Shown here one piece after another: positions 1 to 8,894 of a stretch of DNA of 40,325 nucleotides. Both the position numbers and the translations under genes were made by a program. How positions within the stretch are numbered: position 1 is the first letter of the stretch; every line of letters starts with the position of its first letter. The notes beneath the pieces are model-generated. The model was not told where the DNA came from and did no database searches. It worked only from the letters and a program-made list of their open reading frames with translations. This DNA comes from Clostridiaceae bacterium (GTDB lineage: Bacteria > Bacillota > Clostridia > DSM-8532): assembly GCA_012839205.1 (NCBI GenBank), contig DUNT01000073.1:1-40325 (forward strand), given 5' to 3'.

Positions 1-175
1 AACTTTATCCATAATTCACAACTCCCAACACGAGTTTTTCAAGTTTTTCAACAAAACTCAATATTAAGAATAATTATTTCATGGATACTAACAAGATTAA
101 AGGCGCCCTATGATTTTGCGCTTACAACACAGCCGCTACAATCGTCAAAGCGTTACTATGTAAAAGATAAATCAA

Positions 176-199
176 GAACCATCTGCGAATCGATGGTTC
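176..199 (-). terminator. Rho-independent terminator, weak U tract
   Basis: An 8-bp stem (GAACCATC paired with GATGGTTC) closes an 8-nt loop just downstream of the minus-strand gene ending at 227. On the minus strand it is followed by a moderately T-rich run. Positions 1-175 hold no gene or element that I can support. Confidence 0.6.
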
Positions 200-226
200 C
201 TTCACTTTTTGAAAATATTTCGCTTT

Positions 227-892
227 TTAACTGTCTGGCAAATCTATTAATTCTTCCTCAGTTTCAACTTCTGTAGGGATATCGGTATTCTCCTGTCCGG
301 CATCATCCATACTTTCCTGCTGTTTATCTTCTTCAGGCTTCAGGTTCACATAATCCAGCAAGGGTTGGACGCTTGCGTTGAATGTATAGAAATACGGCCT
401 TTCCTGACTGTCCAGTATTAGCATAATAGGAGCTTCTTTATCGCTTAGTATTATAAATACTGAATCCACTACTTTAATCCCCGACTTGTTCAACAGCTTT
501 TGATCTACCTTCATCGGAGTATCAAAGGGAACACGAATTACATATCCCTTATCGGGAAATGGCATGACTTTTGTATAAAGGCTTTTTATAGTCTTAACAT
601 AATTAAAGACTTCATTTTGTATGTCGATGCTACTTGGCTCAGTAATTATGACCTCTCCTTTTGTTATGTCAAAGACTTCCACGTTTTGTTTTTCCTTATG
701 GGCCTCCACATTCGAAATATATGCAATGAAATGTGTATCATCAAACATTTGTGTCATTGCCAGCACTGACTGGTACTTATTTTCGTTTTGAGATACTTTT
801 ACTGAAGCGTAGATTATTACAACCACCAGGCACAGTATAACAGCTGCGAAGAATAAGCCTATGGTCTTCTTTTTTATGCTGATAAATAACAT
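227..892 (-). CDS. Membrane-anchored protein of unknown function
   Basis: I do not recognise this 221-residue protein. It has a short basic N-terminus, one hydrophobic segment (about residues 10-30, IGLFFAAVILCLVVVIIYA), a mixed globular middle and a strongly acidic Glu/Asp-rich tail, so it is probably an outward-facing protein anchored by its N-terminus. I start it at the ATG at 892 because GAGG lies 8 nt upstream; the ATG at 898 is too close to that site and the ATG at 940 has no site. A TATAAT-like box (932-937, minus strand) could serve as its own -10 element, but no good -35 is visible. It follows tyrA on the same strand after 88 nt. Confidence 0.6.
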   Translation of the reverse strand: MLFISIKKKTIGLFFAAVILCLVVVIIYASVKVSQNENKYQSVLAMTQMFDDTHFIAYISNVEAHKEKQNVEVFDITKGEVIITEPSSIDIQNEVFNYVKTIKSLYTKVMPFPDKGYVIRVPFDTPMKVDQKLLNKSGIKVVDSVFIILSDKEAPIMLILDSQERPYFYTFNASVQPLLDYVNLKPEEDKQQESMDDAGQENTDIPTEVETEEELIDLPDS

Positions 893-980
893 GGTCATCA
901 CCTCGATAGAATTTATGAGGCGTTGACAAGAATTATACATTGTACAAGTTAAATAAAAAGACAGATTTGCAATATTTTTA

Positions 981-2084
981 TTAATCCTTCTGTTTTGCTC
1001 TATACCCCAATCGTCTCAGTATATCAATGCTACGGAGGCGAGACTTTTCACTCTCTACCTGAATTTCCAGCGCTCCGTCTTCAGTCTCCCTGCTGTTTAA
1101 AATCCCGATGTTTTTTATATTAATATTCTCATTTGCGAGAGCCGAGGCAATCAGAGCAATAATACCCGGTTTGTCGTCCACATCCACCAGAATCGAATAT
1201 GTTTTTTGAAAAATACTCTTTCGTTCTGACAAGGCATTCCTGATGTCTCTGGCCGAAGTAAAAAACTTTTCGATACTTTCCTTGTTATTGTTCCTTAAAT
1301 CAATTTTGAAACATTTTAGCTCCTCTATGAAGGATTCTATTGTTTCAAGGATCTTATCCCTGTTAGATAGACAAATACCTGCCCACAAACTCGGTGATGA
1401 CGAGGCAATACGGGTAAGATCCTTAAAGCCTCCGGCCGATATTGTTTTCATAATATTATCCGGGCTGTCAAGCTCATCTATTAAGTTTACCAGCGAAGCT
1501 GCGATAACATGGGGAACATGACTGATAGCAGCTGTAATTCTGTCATGTTGGTCTGGGGTCATTTCTATTGGTATGGCACCTAAATCGATAATAATATCTC
1601 TAAGCCTTTTTAAATTGTCTTTATCTGTACCTTCCACTGGGGTAAGACAATAGTAGGCATTTTCAAACAGATTTGCTCTTGAAGCTGTAAATCCGGATTT
1701 TTCAGATCCGGCAAGAGGATGGCCGCCTATAAACGGGTTTTTCACCTTCATATCATTGATTAGATTCACTACATCAGATTTGGTGCTGCCAACATCGGTT
1801 AAAATACAATCAGCTGAAATATTCATTAAAAGCTCATCAAGAATATCCCGCATTACAAAAACAGGAACACATAAAAAGATTACATCGCAATCAGAAAAGT
1901 CTTTTCTTAATGATAAAGCATATTCATCGAGAACTTCTTCTTTCAGTCCCAGTTCCAGATTATTTTTGTCTCTGTCCCAGGCTTTTATAATATAGCCTTT
2001 ATAACTTCGTTTCAAAGCACGTGCAATAGAGCCGCCGATTAAACCTAAACCGATTATGCCGATTTTCTTAACCGATAAAGTCAT
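981..2084 (-). CDS. tyrA: Prephenate dehydrogenase with C-terminal ACT domain
   Basis: Converts prephenate to 4-hydroxyphenylpyruvate with NAD+ in tyrosine synthesis, in the cytoplasm. The 367 residues begin with a Rossmann dinucleotide-binding motif (GIIGLGLIGGSIA, about 8-20). The central part has family signatures including GGHPLAGSEKSGF and the His-containing ISHVPHVIA. Residues from about 295 form an ACT domain (SILVDVDDKPGIIALIAS), the usual site of feedback control by tyrosine. A GGGAG site lies 7 nt before the ATG. It is the last gene of a minus-strand run after the NUDIX gene (22 nt). No other shikimate genes are in the window, so its grouping with proC and ruvAB looks like a mixed operon. 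Confidence 0.93.
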   Translation of the reverse strand: MTLSVKKIGIIGLGLIGGSIARALKRSYKGYIIKAWDRDKNNLELGLKEEVLDEYALSLRKDFSDCDVIFLCVPVFVMRDILDELLMNISADCILTDVGSTKSDVVNLINDMKVKNPFIGGHPLAGSEKSGFTASRANLFENAYYCLTPVEGTDKDNLKRLRDIIIDLGAIPIEMTPDQHDRITAAISHVPHVIAASLVNLIDELDSPDNIMKTISAGGFKDLTRIASSSPSLWAGICLSNRDKILETIESFIEELKCFKIDLRNNNKESIEKFFTSARDIRNALSERKSIFQKTYSILVDVDDKPGIIALIASALANENINIKNIGILNSRETEDGALEIQVESEKSRLRSIDILRRLGYRAKQKD

Positions 2085-2106
2085 AGTTATCTCCCATTAA
2101 TGCGAA

Positions 2107-2640
2107 TTACTTATTAAGAAATCTTGACACGTACAAAATTCCCGCCACTGTTTTGCTGTCGTTTATAATACCCTTGTCTATCATGGATAAGGCTTCGGTG
2201 ATTTTATATGCTTTGGCTGTAATAAATTCGCCCTCATCCGGAGATGCTTCACCTTTAATTAGCTCTGTAGCCAGATAAACATGCAGAATCTCATCTGAAA
2301 AAGCTGGAGCCGGATAAAGTTCCATAATTTTTTCAAGTTTTTTTGCGCTGTATCCTGTCTCTTCTTTTAGCTCACGGGCAGCACAGACAGCAGGGTCTTC
2401 ACCATCCTCAAGTTTACCGGCTGGAAGCTCTATAAAAATTTTTTCAGGTGGCTTTCTGAATTGTTGTACCAGTATGATTTCATCATTAATAACAGGAACC
2501 ACAACAGATGCACCGGCATTTCTGACAACATCCCTTGATGCCAGTTTCCCATCTGGAAGCTCAACCATTATTTTTTCTACATCTATAATATTTCCTTTAT
2601 ACTTAAGCTCGGCACTGATGGTTTTCTCGTAATATTCCAT
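2107..2640 (-). CDS. NUDIX hydrolase, ADP-ribose pyrophosphatase type
   Basis: Probably hydrolyses ADP-ribose to AMP and ribose 5-phosphate, removing a reactive metabolite. The 177-residue protein carries a full Nudix box (GKLEDGEDPAVCAARELKEE, then TGYSAKKL, about residues 80-105) with the catalytic REL..E..G core, preceded by the family's QFRKP motif. The start chosen is the ATG at 2640, which follows AGGAGATTAT; an upstream in-frame Met at 2697 overlaps proC and has no site. It lies 8 nt after proC and is presumably co-transcribed. Substrate preference cannot be read from the sequence alone; ADP-ribose is the family default. Confidence 0.88.
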   Translation of the reverse strand: MEYYEKTISAELKYKGNIIDVEKIMVELPDGKLASRDVVRNAGASVVVPVINDEIILVQQFRKPPEKIFIELPAGKLEDGEDPAVCAARELKEETGYSAKKLEKIMELYPAPAFSDEILHVYLATELIKGEASPDEGEFITAKAYKITEALSMIDKGIINDSKTVAGILYVSRFLNK

Positions 2641-2648
2641 ATAATCTC

Positions 2649-3497
2649 CTATTTTCCGGAATTGTTTCGGTCTATTTCTCTGGCTTTTCTTGTACACTCA
2701 TCCATAGCTTTTATTATGGCATTTCTAAAGCCTTCCTGTTCAAGGGTTGCCACAGCCTCAATGGTTGTACCGGCAGGAGAGCAAACCATGTCCTTAAGTT
2801 CAGCAGGGTGCTTTCCCGTATCCAAAACCATTTTAGCCGATCCCAATACAGCCTGAGCAGCAAGTCTGTAGGCAAGTTTCCTCTGTATCCCGGACTTAAC
2901 CGCCGCATCAGCCATAGCTTCGATAAGTATAAAAACATAAGCCGGGCTGCTGCCGGTAAGGGCGGTTACTTCATTCATCAAATTCTCTTCTAATTCTTCC
3001 ACCCTGCCTGAACAGCTGAAAAGTTGGATAATGGCTTCTCTTTCATCTTCATTAACAGAATCATTCCAGCTTATAAGGGTCATGCCCTCTCCCACCAGTG
3101 CAGGAGTATTGGGCATAGTTCTCACAACTCTGGCATGACTGCCTAAAACACTTTTAAAATATCGGGTTGAAAGCCCCACTATGATTGACACAATTACCTT
3201 TTTATCTGTTATTGCCGGTTTAATTTCGTTAAGCACATTATCGCAGTATTGAGGCTTTATTGCCAACACAATAATATCGCAATTCTTTGCAAGATTTATT
3301 GCACTGGTTTCTTCGATGATATCCATTTCGCCTGCAAGTTTTTTTAGCAATTGGGAGTTGATATCAAATGCAGAGACAGAAAACAACTTTTGGTCTTCGG
3401 AATTATTTTTGAGGGTTTCCTTATTATACCTTACTACACTCTTTAATAGTGCACCGCCCATATTTCCTACACCTATAAATCCAACCTTATGACTCAT
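2649..3497 (-). CDS. proC: Pyrroline-5-carboxylate reductase
   Basis: Catalyses the last step of proline synthesis, reducing 1-pyrroline-5-carboxylate with NAD(P)H. The 282-residue protein has the N-terminal nucleotide-binding motif GFIGVGNMGGALL and the C-terminal P5CR signature region (GSSPAYVFILIEAMADAAVKS and a later SPAGTTIEA stretch). I place the start at the ATG at 3497, 8 nt after GGAG; an ATG seven codons upstream (3518) overlaps the end of ruvB and lacks a site. proA lies 30 kb away in this window and no proB is seen, so the proline genes are scattered. Confidence 0.93.
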   Translation of the reverse strand: MSHKVGFIGVGNMGGALLKSVVRYNKETLKNNSEDQKLFSVSAFDINSQLLKKLAGEMDIIEETSAINLAKNCDIIVLAIKPQYCDNVLNEIKPAITDKKVIVSIIVGLSTRYFKSVLGSHARVVRTMPNTPALVGEGMTLISWNDSVNEDEREAIIQLFSCSGRVEELEENLMNEVTALTGSSPAYVFILIEAMADAAVKSGIQRKLAYRLAAQAVLGSAKMVLDTGKHPAELKDMVCSPAGTTIEAVATLEQEGFRNAIIKAMDECTRKAREIDRNNSGK

Positions 3498-3510
3498 AGT
3501 CTCGTCTCCT

Positions 3511-4551
3511 TTATTCATCCTGGTTAATAAAGCTGATTTGTTCGCTATCTTCTCTGTCTACATATTGAACACCCAGATGTTGGTATGCCAGGCGGGTAGC
3601 TCTTCTTCCCCGGGGAGTTTTCTGAATAAAGCCTAATTGCAGAAGATACGGCTCATAAACATCTTCGATGGTATTTGCCTCTTCCCCTGTTGAGGCTGCC
3701 AAAGTATCTAAACCCACAGGACCCCCATCAAACTTGTTAATTATTGTGTCAAGCACATTTCGGTCTGTGTTATCAAGACCCAGGTCATCAATTTCCAGGG
3801 CTTTAAGACCATATTGAGCTACTTCCAGTGTTATATGGCCATCGGATTTAACCTGGGCAAAGTCACGTATCCTTTTCAGGAGCCGATTTGCAATTCTCGG
3901 AGTTCCTCTCGAGCGCTTTGCTATCTCTTGTGCTCCTGTTTCTTCTATTTCTATGCCCAAAATCTTAGCAGAACGTTTTACAATAGTTGTAAGTTCATCT
4001 TGAGTGTAAATCTCCAGACGATTTATTATGCCGAATCTATCCCGTAACGGAGAAGTTAACAGACCTGCTCTGGTTGTAGCTCCTATCAGTGTGAATTTAG
4101 GCAGATCCAGGCGAATTGACCTGGCACTGGGGCCTTTTCCGATAATAATATCCAAGGCATAATCCTCCATGGCTGGGTATAGGATTTCCTCAACATTTCG
4201 GTTCAATCTATGTATCTCATCAATGAACAGTACGTCAGAAGGACCCAGATTAGTCAGAATAGCGGCTAAATCCCCTGCCCTTTCGATTGCCGGACCCGAA
4301 GTAATCCTGATATTTACCCCTAACTCACTGGCAATTACTCCTGCAAGGGTGGTTTTACCAAGTCCGGGAGGCCCGTAAAGGAGTACATGATCCAGAGCTT
4401 CTTCTCTTTTTTTGGCCGCTTCTATAAAAACAAGGAGATTTTCCTTTACCTTGGACTGTCCAATATATTCATTGATGGTACGTGGCCTTAAACTGGCTTC
4501 ATCAATATCATCTCTTCTAAACTCGCTGTTTACAAGTCTTTCTTCCTCCAC
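3511..4551 (-). CDS. ruvB: Holliday junction branch migration motor RuvB
   Basis: AAA+ ATPase that, with RuvA, drives branch migration of Holliday junctions in recombinational repair. The 346-residue length is typical. Visible motifs are Walker A (GPPGLGKTT), Walker B (LFIDEIHR), sensor 1 (GATTRAG), the arginine-finger region (SPLRDRFG) and the sensor 2 region ([13 protein letters not shown]), followed by a winged-helix DNA-binding domain ending in TPRGRRAT. The start is a GTG at 4551, 7 nt after GAGG. It follows ruvA by 82 nt. I see no RuvC gene, which is normal for Firmicutes, where RecU resolves junctions. Confidence 0.96.
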   Translation of the reverse strand: MEEERLVNSEFRRDDIDEASLRPRTINEYIGQSKVKENLLVFIEAAKKREEALDHVLLYGPPGLGKTTLAGVIASELGVNIRITSGPAIERAGDLAAILTNLGPSDVLFIDEIHRLNRNVEEILYPAMEDYALDIIIGKGPSARSIRLDLPKFTLIGATTRAGLLTSPLRDRFGIINRLEIYTQDELTTIVKRSAKILGIEIEETGAQEIAKRSRGTPRIANRLLKRIRDFAQVKSDGHITLEVAQYGLKALEIDDLGLDNTDRNVLDTIINKFDGGPVGLDTLAASTGEEANTIEDVYEPYLLQLGFIQKTPRGRRATRLAYQHLGVQYVDREDSEQISFINQDE

Positions 4552-4633
4552 TATACCACCTCACTTTTTTTATACTAAGTATAATAATTTGGACACCTGT
4601 TCAAAATCTCCATTTTCGGTAATGGTAATGTCA

Positions 4634-5233
4634 TTACAGAGAACTCTTAAGAGCATCCTTTATTATTTCTTCTATTGTTTTTTCTTCATCATATACAGTG
4701 GAAATTGTCTTGTTTGCTTCCTGTGATGAATAACCCAGCATTATCAAAGCACTTATTGCTTCCTGCATCTTATTGGATGATAATTGTAAACCGGAAGTTT
4801 CGGTTTTTATATCAGTTAATGGTTTGTGTAGTTTCTTTAATTTATCTTTAAGTTCTAAAATTATTCTTTGAGCTGTTTTTTTGCCAATTCCCGGAGCCTT
4901 TGTAAAACTCTCAATATCATCGGTTAAAACTGCGATACCAAATTGTGATGGGAGAATATTGGAAACTAAGCTAAGTGCTGCTTTTGGGCCCACCCCTGTT
5001 ACTGTAATGAGCTGCTCAAACATCTTCAGCTCCTCTTCGTGCAAAAAACCATATAGAGCCTGAGTATCTTCTCTAACATAAAAATAGGTGTGCAATTTTA
5101 TCTCACTGCCTGTTTCATTACTGGCAGAAAGAGCTGAACCGGCTGTAAATACCTTGTATCCAACACCGTTAACATCAATAATTATACTGTCTGCTGTTTT
5201 TCTTACTAAAATCCCTTTAAGATAGGCAAACAC
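4634..5233 (-). CDS. ruvA: Holliday junction DNA helicase subunit RuvA
   Basis: Tetrameric junction-binding subunit that loads RuvB. The 199 residues comprise an OB-fold N-terminal domain (MFAYLKGILVRKTADSIIID), two helix-hairpin-helix motifs (VTGVGPKAALSLVS near 73-86 and APGIGKKTAQRI near 108-119), a linker, and a small C-terminal domain (about 150-199) that contacts RuvB. The start is a GTG at 5233 preceded by GGAG. It begins 2 nt after the stop of the 56-residue gene upstream, suggesting translational coupling. Confidence 0.95.
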   Translation of the reverse strand: MFAYLKGILVRKTADSIIIDVNGVGYKVFTAGSALSASNETGSEIKLHTYFYVREDTQALYGFLHEEELKMFEQLITVTGVGPKAALSLVSNILPSQFGIAVLTDDIESFTKAPGIGKKTAQRIILELKDKLKKLHKPLTDIKTETSGLQLSSNKMQEAISALIMLGYSSQEANKTISTVYDEEKTIEEIIKDALKSSL

Positions 5234-5235
5234 AA

Positions 5236-5406
5236 TTAGTCTCCATTTCCTGTAAAAGGTGAATCATTTATACCGAGCTTTGCGCGCAATTCTTCAACCA
5301 GCTCTCTATATGCTTCCAGTTCTTCCCGTTGCTCCTTAAGCAGCTGATCCTTTATTCTCAGTACCTCCAAAAGCTCTTCCTTAGTCATTTTGTCTATCTG
5401 CACCAT
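5236..5406 (-). CDS. Small coiled-coil protein, 56 residues, unknown function
   Basis: A short gene fits tightly between cheR and ruvA. The translation starts MVQIDKMTKEELLEVLRIKD and continues as a charged helix rich in Leu, Glu and Lys with heptad-like spacing (about residues 8-44), then ends in a short polar tail (GINDSPFTGNGD). A GGAGG lies 10 nt before the ATG; an in-frame GTG two codons upstream (5412) is only 4 nt from it and overlaps the cheR stop, so the start is uncertain by two codons. The 2-nt gap to ruvA and overlap of its ribosome site with the cheR end argue for a real gene. I do not recognise the family. Confidence 0.6.
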   Translation of the reverse strand: MVQIDKMTKEELLEVLRIKDQLLKEQREELEAYRELVEELRAKLGINDSPFTGNGD

Positions 5407-5411
5407 TAGCA

Positions 5412-6206
5412 CTATCCCTCCGTTTTTTGATAGAAAAATGTTTCTATAGGCTTCATATTAAAGCTCTGATAATTCATTATTTGCTCGGTACTGCCAATAA
5501 AAAGCACACCATTGGGTCTAAGAGACTCACTAAACCCTTTCATTATATAATTTTTTGCTTCCTCTGTAAAATAAATAAGTACATTTCTGCAGACTATTAT
5601 GTCCATTCCCCTCGGATAAGGATCCTTTAAAAGATTAAGCTGCTTAAAGGTCACGCATTTTCTTACCTTTTCCGATATTTGGTAGCTGTCATCATTGATT
5701 TTGGTAAAATGTTTATCTTTGTACTCAGCAGGGAGCTCTTTTAAACTTCTTGTAGAATAAATCCCTTCTTTTGCCTTTTCAATAGCCTCCAGGTCAATAT
5801 CAGAAGCTAAAATATTAATTCTTTCAAACGGTAGATATTTGTTTAGTATCATTACTATTGTATATGGCTCGTCCCCGGTTGAACAGGCCGAACTCCATAT
5901 TTTTAAATCCTGTAAATTCTTATTCTTAAAAACATCAGTTAGTACTGTTTTTTCAAAGTACTTCCATTGGGACGGATTTCTGAAAAACTCCGATACATTA
6001 ATTGTAAGATAATTAATGAATAGTTTATACAGCTCAGAATCCCGCTTCATTTCCTCCAGAAATGAGCAGTATGTAGTATGACCATGTTTTTCGGCCAGGG
6101 ATGTAATACGTCTTTTCATTTGTTTTTCTTTATAAAGATTTAAGTCGATATCCGAAATATTATAAAATCTTGTTTTAAAAATTTCATAATCATTGAAGTT
6201 TCCCAT
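5412..6206 (-). CDS. cheR: CheR-type protein-glutamate O-methyltransferase
   Basis: Transfers methyl groups from SAM to glutamates of chemoreceptors, setting adaptation in chemotaxis. The 264 residues show the CheR layout: an N-terminal helical domain (about 1-85) and a SAM-binding domain with the signature WSSACSTGDEPYTI, the acidic ASDID strand, and IIVCRNVLIYF. The start follows AGGAGG by 6 nt. It begins 40 nt after a terminator (6247-6269) that closes the ispH-rpsA gene, so it probably leads the cheR-ruvAB-proC-tyrA run or is reached by read-through. No other chemotaxis genes are in the window; the organism is presumably motile. Confidence 0.92.
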   Translation of the reverse strand: MGNFNDYEIFKTRFYNISDIDLNLYKEKQMKRRITSLAEKHGHTTYCSFLEEMKRDSELYKLFINYLTINVSEFFRNPSQWKYFEKTVLTDVFKNKNLQDLKIWSSACSTGDEPYTIVMILNKYLPFERINILASDIDLEAIEKAKEGIYSTRSLKELPAEYKDKHFTKINDDSYQISEKVRKCVTFKQLNLLKDPYPRGMDIIVCRNVLIYFTEEAKNYIMKGFSESLRPNGVLFIGSTEQIMNYQSFNMKPIETFFYQKTEG

Positions 6207-6246
6207 TATTAGCCTCCTAAGAATAAACTAAAAAAGTATATAACAA

Positions 6247-6269
6247 CAAGACCGGAAACTCCGGTCTTG
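6247..6269 (-). terminator. Rho-independent terminator after ispH-rpsA
   Basis: A perfect 10-bp stem (CAAGACCGGA with TCCGGTCTTG) closes a 3-nt loop. On the minus strand a T-rich stretch including six T lies about 15 nt further on. It sits between the ispH-rpsA stop (6292) and the cheR start (6206). Confidence 0.8.
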
Positions 6270-6291
6270 CTATATATGATATTTTAACAAA

Positions 6292-8304
6292 TTATTCTTG
6301 GCTATCCTTTATTAGATCACCTATTGTGTTTGACATCTCTTCACTATGCTCAGTGGGTTTTTCATCACTGGATTCTTCAGAAGCAGGTTCTTCTTCACTC
6401 TGGGGATCAATTGGTTTTACTTCTTTTATAGATAAACTGATTTTTTTAAGTTCTGTGTTGATATCCAAAATTTTCATTTCTACCTTTTGCCCAACTTCAA
6501 GAACCTCCTCTGGTCTTCCTAGCCGAACATTGGATATCTGTGAAATGTGCACAAGCCCTTCAACACCCTCTTCCAGCTCTACAAAAACCCCAAACGGAAC
6601 CATTCTTAGCACAGTACCGGTTACAACACTTCCAACCGGATATTTTTCCTCGATATTATACCATGGATTATCTTCCATCTTTCTGTAACCCAGAGATACT
6701 TTCTGTTTTTCCTTGTCGAAGTTGATAACTCTTACATTTACAACGTCACCAACTTTTAGAATACTTGAAGGATCATCAACTTTCTTCCAGGAAAGCTCGG
6801 ATACGTGTACTAATCCGTCTACACCACCAAGATCCACAAATGCGCCAAAGTTAGTAAGGCTCTTAACTGTTCCTGTGTACTCCTTGCCTATTTCCACATC
6901 ATTCCAGAAAACCTCTGCTTTAGCTTCTTTTTCTGCTTCGATAATGGCTCTGCAAGATCCAACAACACGTCTTCTGCTTGCCATTTCAGTGATTACGAGC
7001 TTGACCTTCTTACCTTTGTACGGCTCTAAATCTTTTACAAATCTATCACTGATTTGTGAAGCAGGTATGAATATTCGAACACCTTTGTAATCCGCTACTG
7101 CTCCACCCTTGACAATTTCTTTAATTATAACTTCAATGGGGGTCTTGTTTTTAAATGCCTCTTCTACTATCTCAAAACCACGGATAGAATCAACCCTTTT
7201 CTTAGACAGCAAAACATTACCTTCACCATCATTGATCTTTACAATCAGCGCTTCTATCTCATCTCCGGGCTTCAAGTCCTTCTCCGGATCAAAATCTGGA
7301 TCATCAAGGAACTCTTCCATTGGGATAAGACCATCAGCCTTATAACCCAAGTCAACGAATACATCGTTATTGTTGTATCCGATAATCTTTCCTTTAACAA
7401 TTTCATTAGTCTTTAACTCAGTCATCGTCATTTCGAGGGCTTCGCTGAAATTGATTTCGCCTTCGTGCCCGTTCATCATGCCTTCCATGTGAAAAATAAC
7501 CTCCTTGATTACCATCTCTGGTGTCGATGCACCTGCGGTAATCCCTACTGTTCTTGCATTTTTATCGAAAAGAGGTAACTCATCCGCATTTTCAATAAGA
7601 TAAGTCTCAGGACAGTTCTCTTTGCAGATTTCAAATAGTTTCTGCGTGTTAGAACTATTCTTTCCCCCTATAACGATCATTACATCTACTTCCCTGGACA
7701 GTTTATCTGCCTCGGATTGTCGTTGCACAGTCGCATTACATATTGTATCAAATTTTAATACGAATGCAAACTTTTTCTTAAGAACTTCACAAATATCTTC
7801 ATATTTCGTCCTTTTAAAAGTAGTTTGTGCAACAACCACAGTTTTTTCATCAAAATATGGCAACTGCTCAGCTTCTTTTTCATCATCTATAATTAAAGAT
7901 TTTCCTTCACACCATCCATTTATTCCAATAACCTCAGGATGTTTACTGTCTCCTACAATAACGATTCTATTTCCAGCCTCGTACTCTTTCTTAACTATCT
8001 CATGGATACGTTTAACATATGGGCATGTTGCGTCTAAAATCTTAACATTCAGGGCATTAAGGTCATCGTAAAGTTTTTTGCCTATGCCATGAGCCCTGAT
8101 AATTACACAATCTCCTTCTTTTAATCCATCCAGATTATCTATTGCCTTTATACCCTTTTTTTCAAGCTGCTCAATCACATTGCGATTATGAATCAATTCG
8201 CCCATTGTGTATTTATTACCGTCATAATTCAGCTCAAAGGATGTTTTTACAGCCTTGTCAACGCCAAAACAAAATCCGGCATATTTTGCAACCTTAACTT
8301 CCAT
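6292..8304 (-). CDS. ispH: IspH (HMBPP reductase) fused to ribosomal protein S1
   Basis: Two proteins in one 670-residue chain. Residues 1-280 are IspH, the last enzyme of the MEP isoprenoid pathway, making IPP and DMAPP from HMBPP with a [4Fe-4S] cluster. The three ligands are Cys12 (GFCFGV), Cys94 (DATCPYV) and Cys189 (TICNAT), and the catalytic Glu is in HPEVIG (Glu124). Residues about 300-370, 385-450, 472-541 and 557-626 are four S1 RNA-binding repeats; the last two are the most canonical (GAFVDLGGVDGLVHVSELS and GVFVELEEGVEGLVHISQIS). The tail is acidic. Such fusions are known in Clostridia. No frameshift or stop lies at the junction. The start shares one base with the plsC stop (TAATG). 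Confidence 0.95.
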   Translation of the reverse strand: MEVKVAKYAGFCFGVDKAVKTSFELNYDGNKYTMGELIHNRNVIEQLEKKGIKAIDNLDGLKEGDCVIIRAHGIGKKLYDDLNALNVKILDATCPYVKRIHEIVKKEYEAGNRIVIVGDSKHPEVIGINGWCEGKSLIIDDEKEAEQLPYFDEKTVVVAQTTFKRTKYEDICEVLKKKFAFVLKFDTICNATVQRQSEADKLSREVDVMIVIGGKNSSNTQKLFEICKENCPETYLIENADELPLFDKNARTVGITAGASTPEMVIKEVIFHMEGMMNGHEGEINFSEALEMTMTELKTNEIVKGKIIGYNNNDVFVDLGYKADGLIPMEEFLDDPDFDPEKDLKPGDEIEALIVKINDGEGNVLLSKKRVDSIRGFEIVEEAFKNKTPIEVIIKEIVKGGAVADYKGVRIFIPASQISDRFVKDLEPYKGKKVKLVITEMASRRRVVGSCRAIIEAEKEAKAEVFWNDVEIGKEYTGTVKSLTNFGAFVDLGGVDGLVHVSELSWKKVDDPSSILKVGDVVNVRVINFDKEKQKVSLGYRKMEDNPWYNIEEKYPVGSVVTGTVLRMVPFGVFVELEEGVEGLVHISQISNVRLGRPEEVLEVGQKVEMKILDINTELKKISLSIKEVKPIDPQSEEEPASEESSDEKPTEHSEEMSNTIGDLIKDSQE

Positions 8305-8894
8305 TATTCCCTCACGTCAATTAATTCATAAATCTTATTTATTATTTCATCTGTCAATAATATTAATTCTTCTTTTGGTATATGTTTGCCTTCTTCTTTC
8401 GGCAGCATTAAAAAAGGTTCTCCAAAAACGACCCGGACTTTGGAAAATATTTTCTTATTCCATTCTACTCCTACCGGAAGAATTGGTGCTTTTGAATGTA
8501 ATGCCATCATAGCAGCTCCTGCTTTTCTTTTCTTTGGATCTTTTTTTGGAGTTCTTGTTCCTTCAGGAAAAATTCCAACTACTTTTCCTTGCTCAAGCAG
8601 TCTGAACACATTTCTGATCGAACCCACATCGCCTTTTCCTCTGCTTACGGGAAAAGCTCCTAATGATTTTAGTAAAAGACTTAAAACAGGACTCTTAAAC
8701 AGCTCAGCCTTGGCCATGTAATGTACTTTTCTCTTCATATAAACTGCAATCAAAAACATATCCCAGGCGCTTGGATGATTTGCGTAAAGCAAAACCGGAC
8801 CTTCTTGCGGGATGTTTTCTTTACCTTCAATTTTTACACGGCGAAAAATAGTAAAATAAAGATACAGAATAAGTTTTCCTATACTATAAAGCAT
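8304..8894 (-). CDS. plsC: 1-acyl-sn-glycerol-3-phosphate acyltransferase
   Basis: Acylates lysophosphatidic acid to phosphatidic acid at the inner face of the membrane. The 196-residue protein has an N-terminal hydrophobic segment (LILYLYFTIF), the acyltransferase HX4D motif (NHPSAWD, about 40-46) and the FPEGTRT motif (about 114-120). The start ATG at 8894 has AGGGG 7 nt upstream and overlaps the end of cmk by 11 nt; its stop overlaps the ispH start. The cmk-plsC-ispH/rpsA order with overlaps indicates one operon of essential genes. Confidence 0.92.
   Translation of the reverse strand: MLYSIGKLILYLYFTIFRRVKIEGKENIPQEGPVLLYANHPSAWDMFLIAVYMKRKVHYMAKAELFKSPVLSLLLKSLGAFPVSRGKGDVGSIRNVFRLLEQGKVVGIFPEGTRTPKKDPKKRKAGAAMMALHSKAPILPVGVEWNKKIFSKVRVVFGEPFLMLPKEEGKHIPKEELILLTDEIINKIYELIDVRE

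Noticed and set aside
2714-2938. Minus-strand reading frame of 74 codons inside proC
   Set aside because: It lies in another frame wholly within a well-supported gene, has no ribosome site and no recognisable domain.
7622-8071. Plus-strand frame of 149 codons opposite ispH-rpsA
   Set aside because: It is antisense to the conserved IspH region; the translation is Ser/Phe-rich as expected for an opposite-strand shadow.
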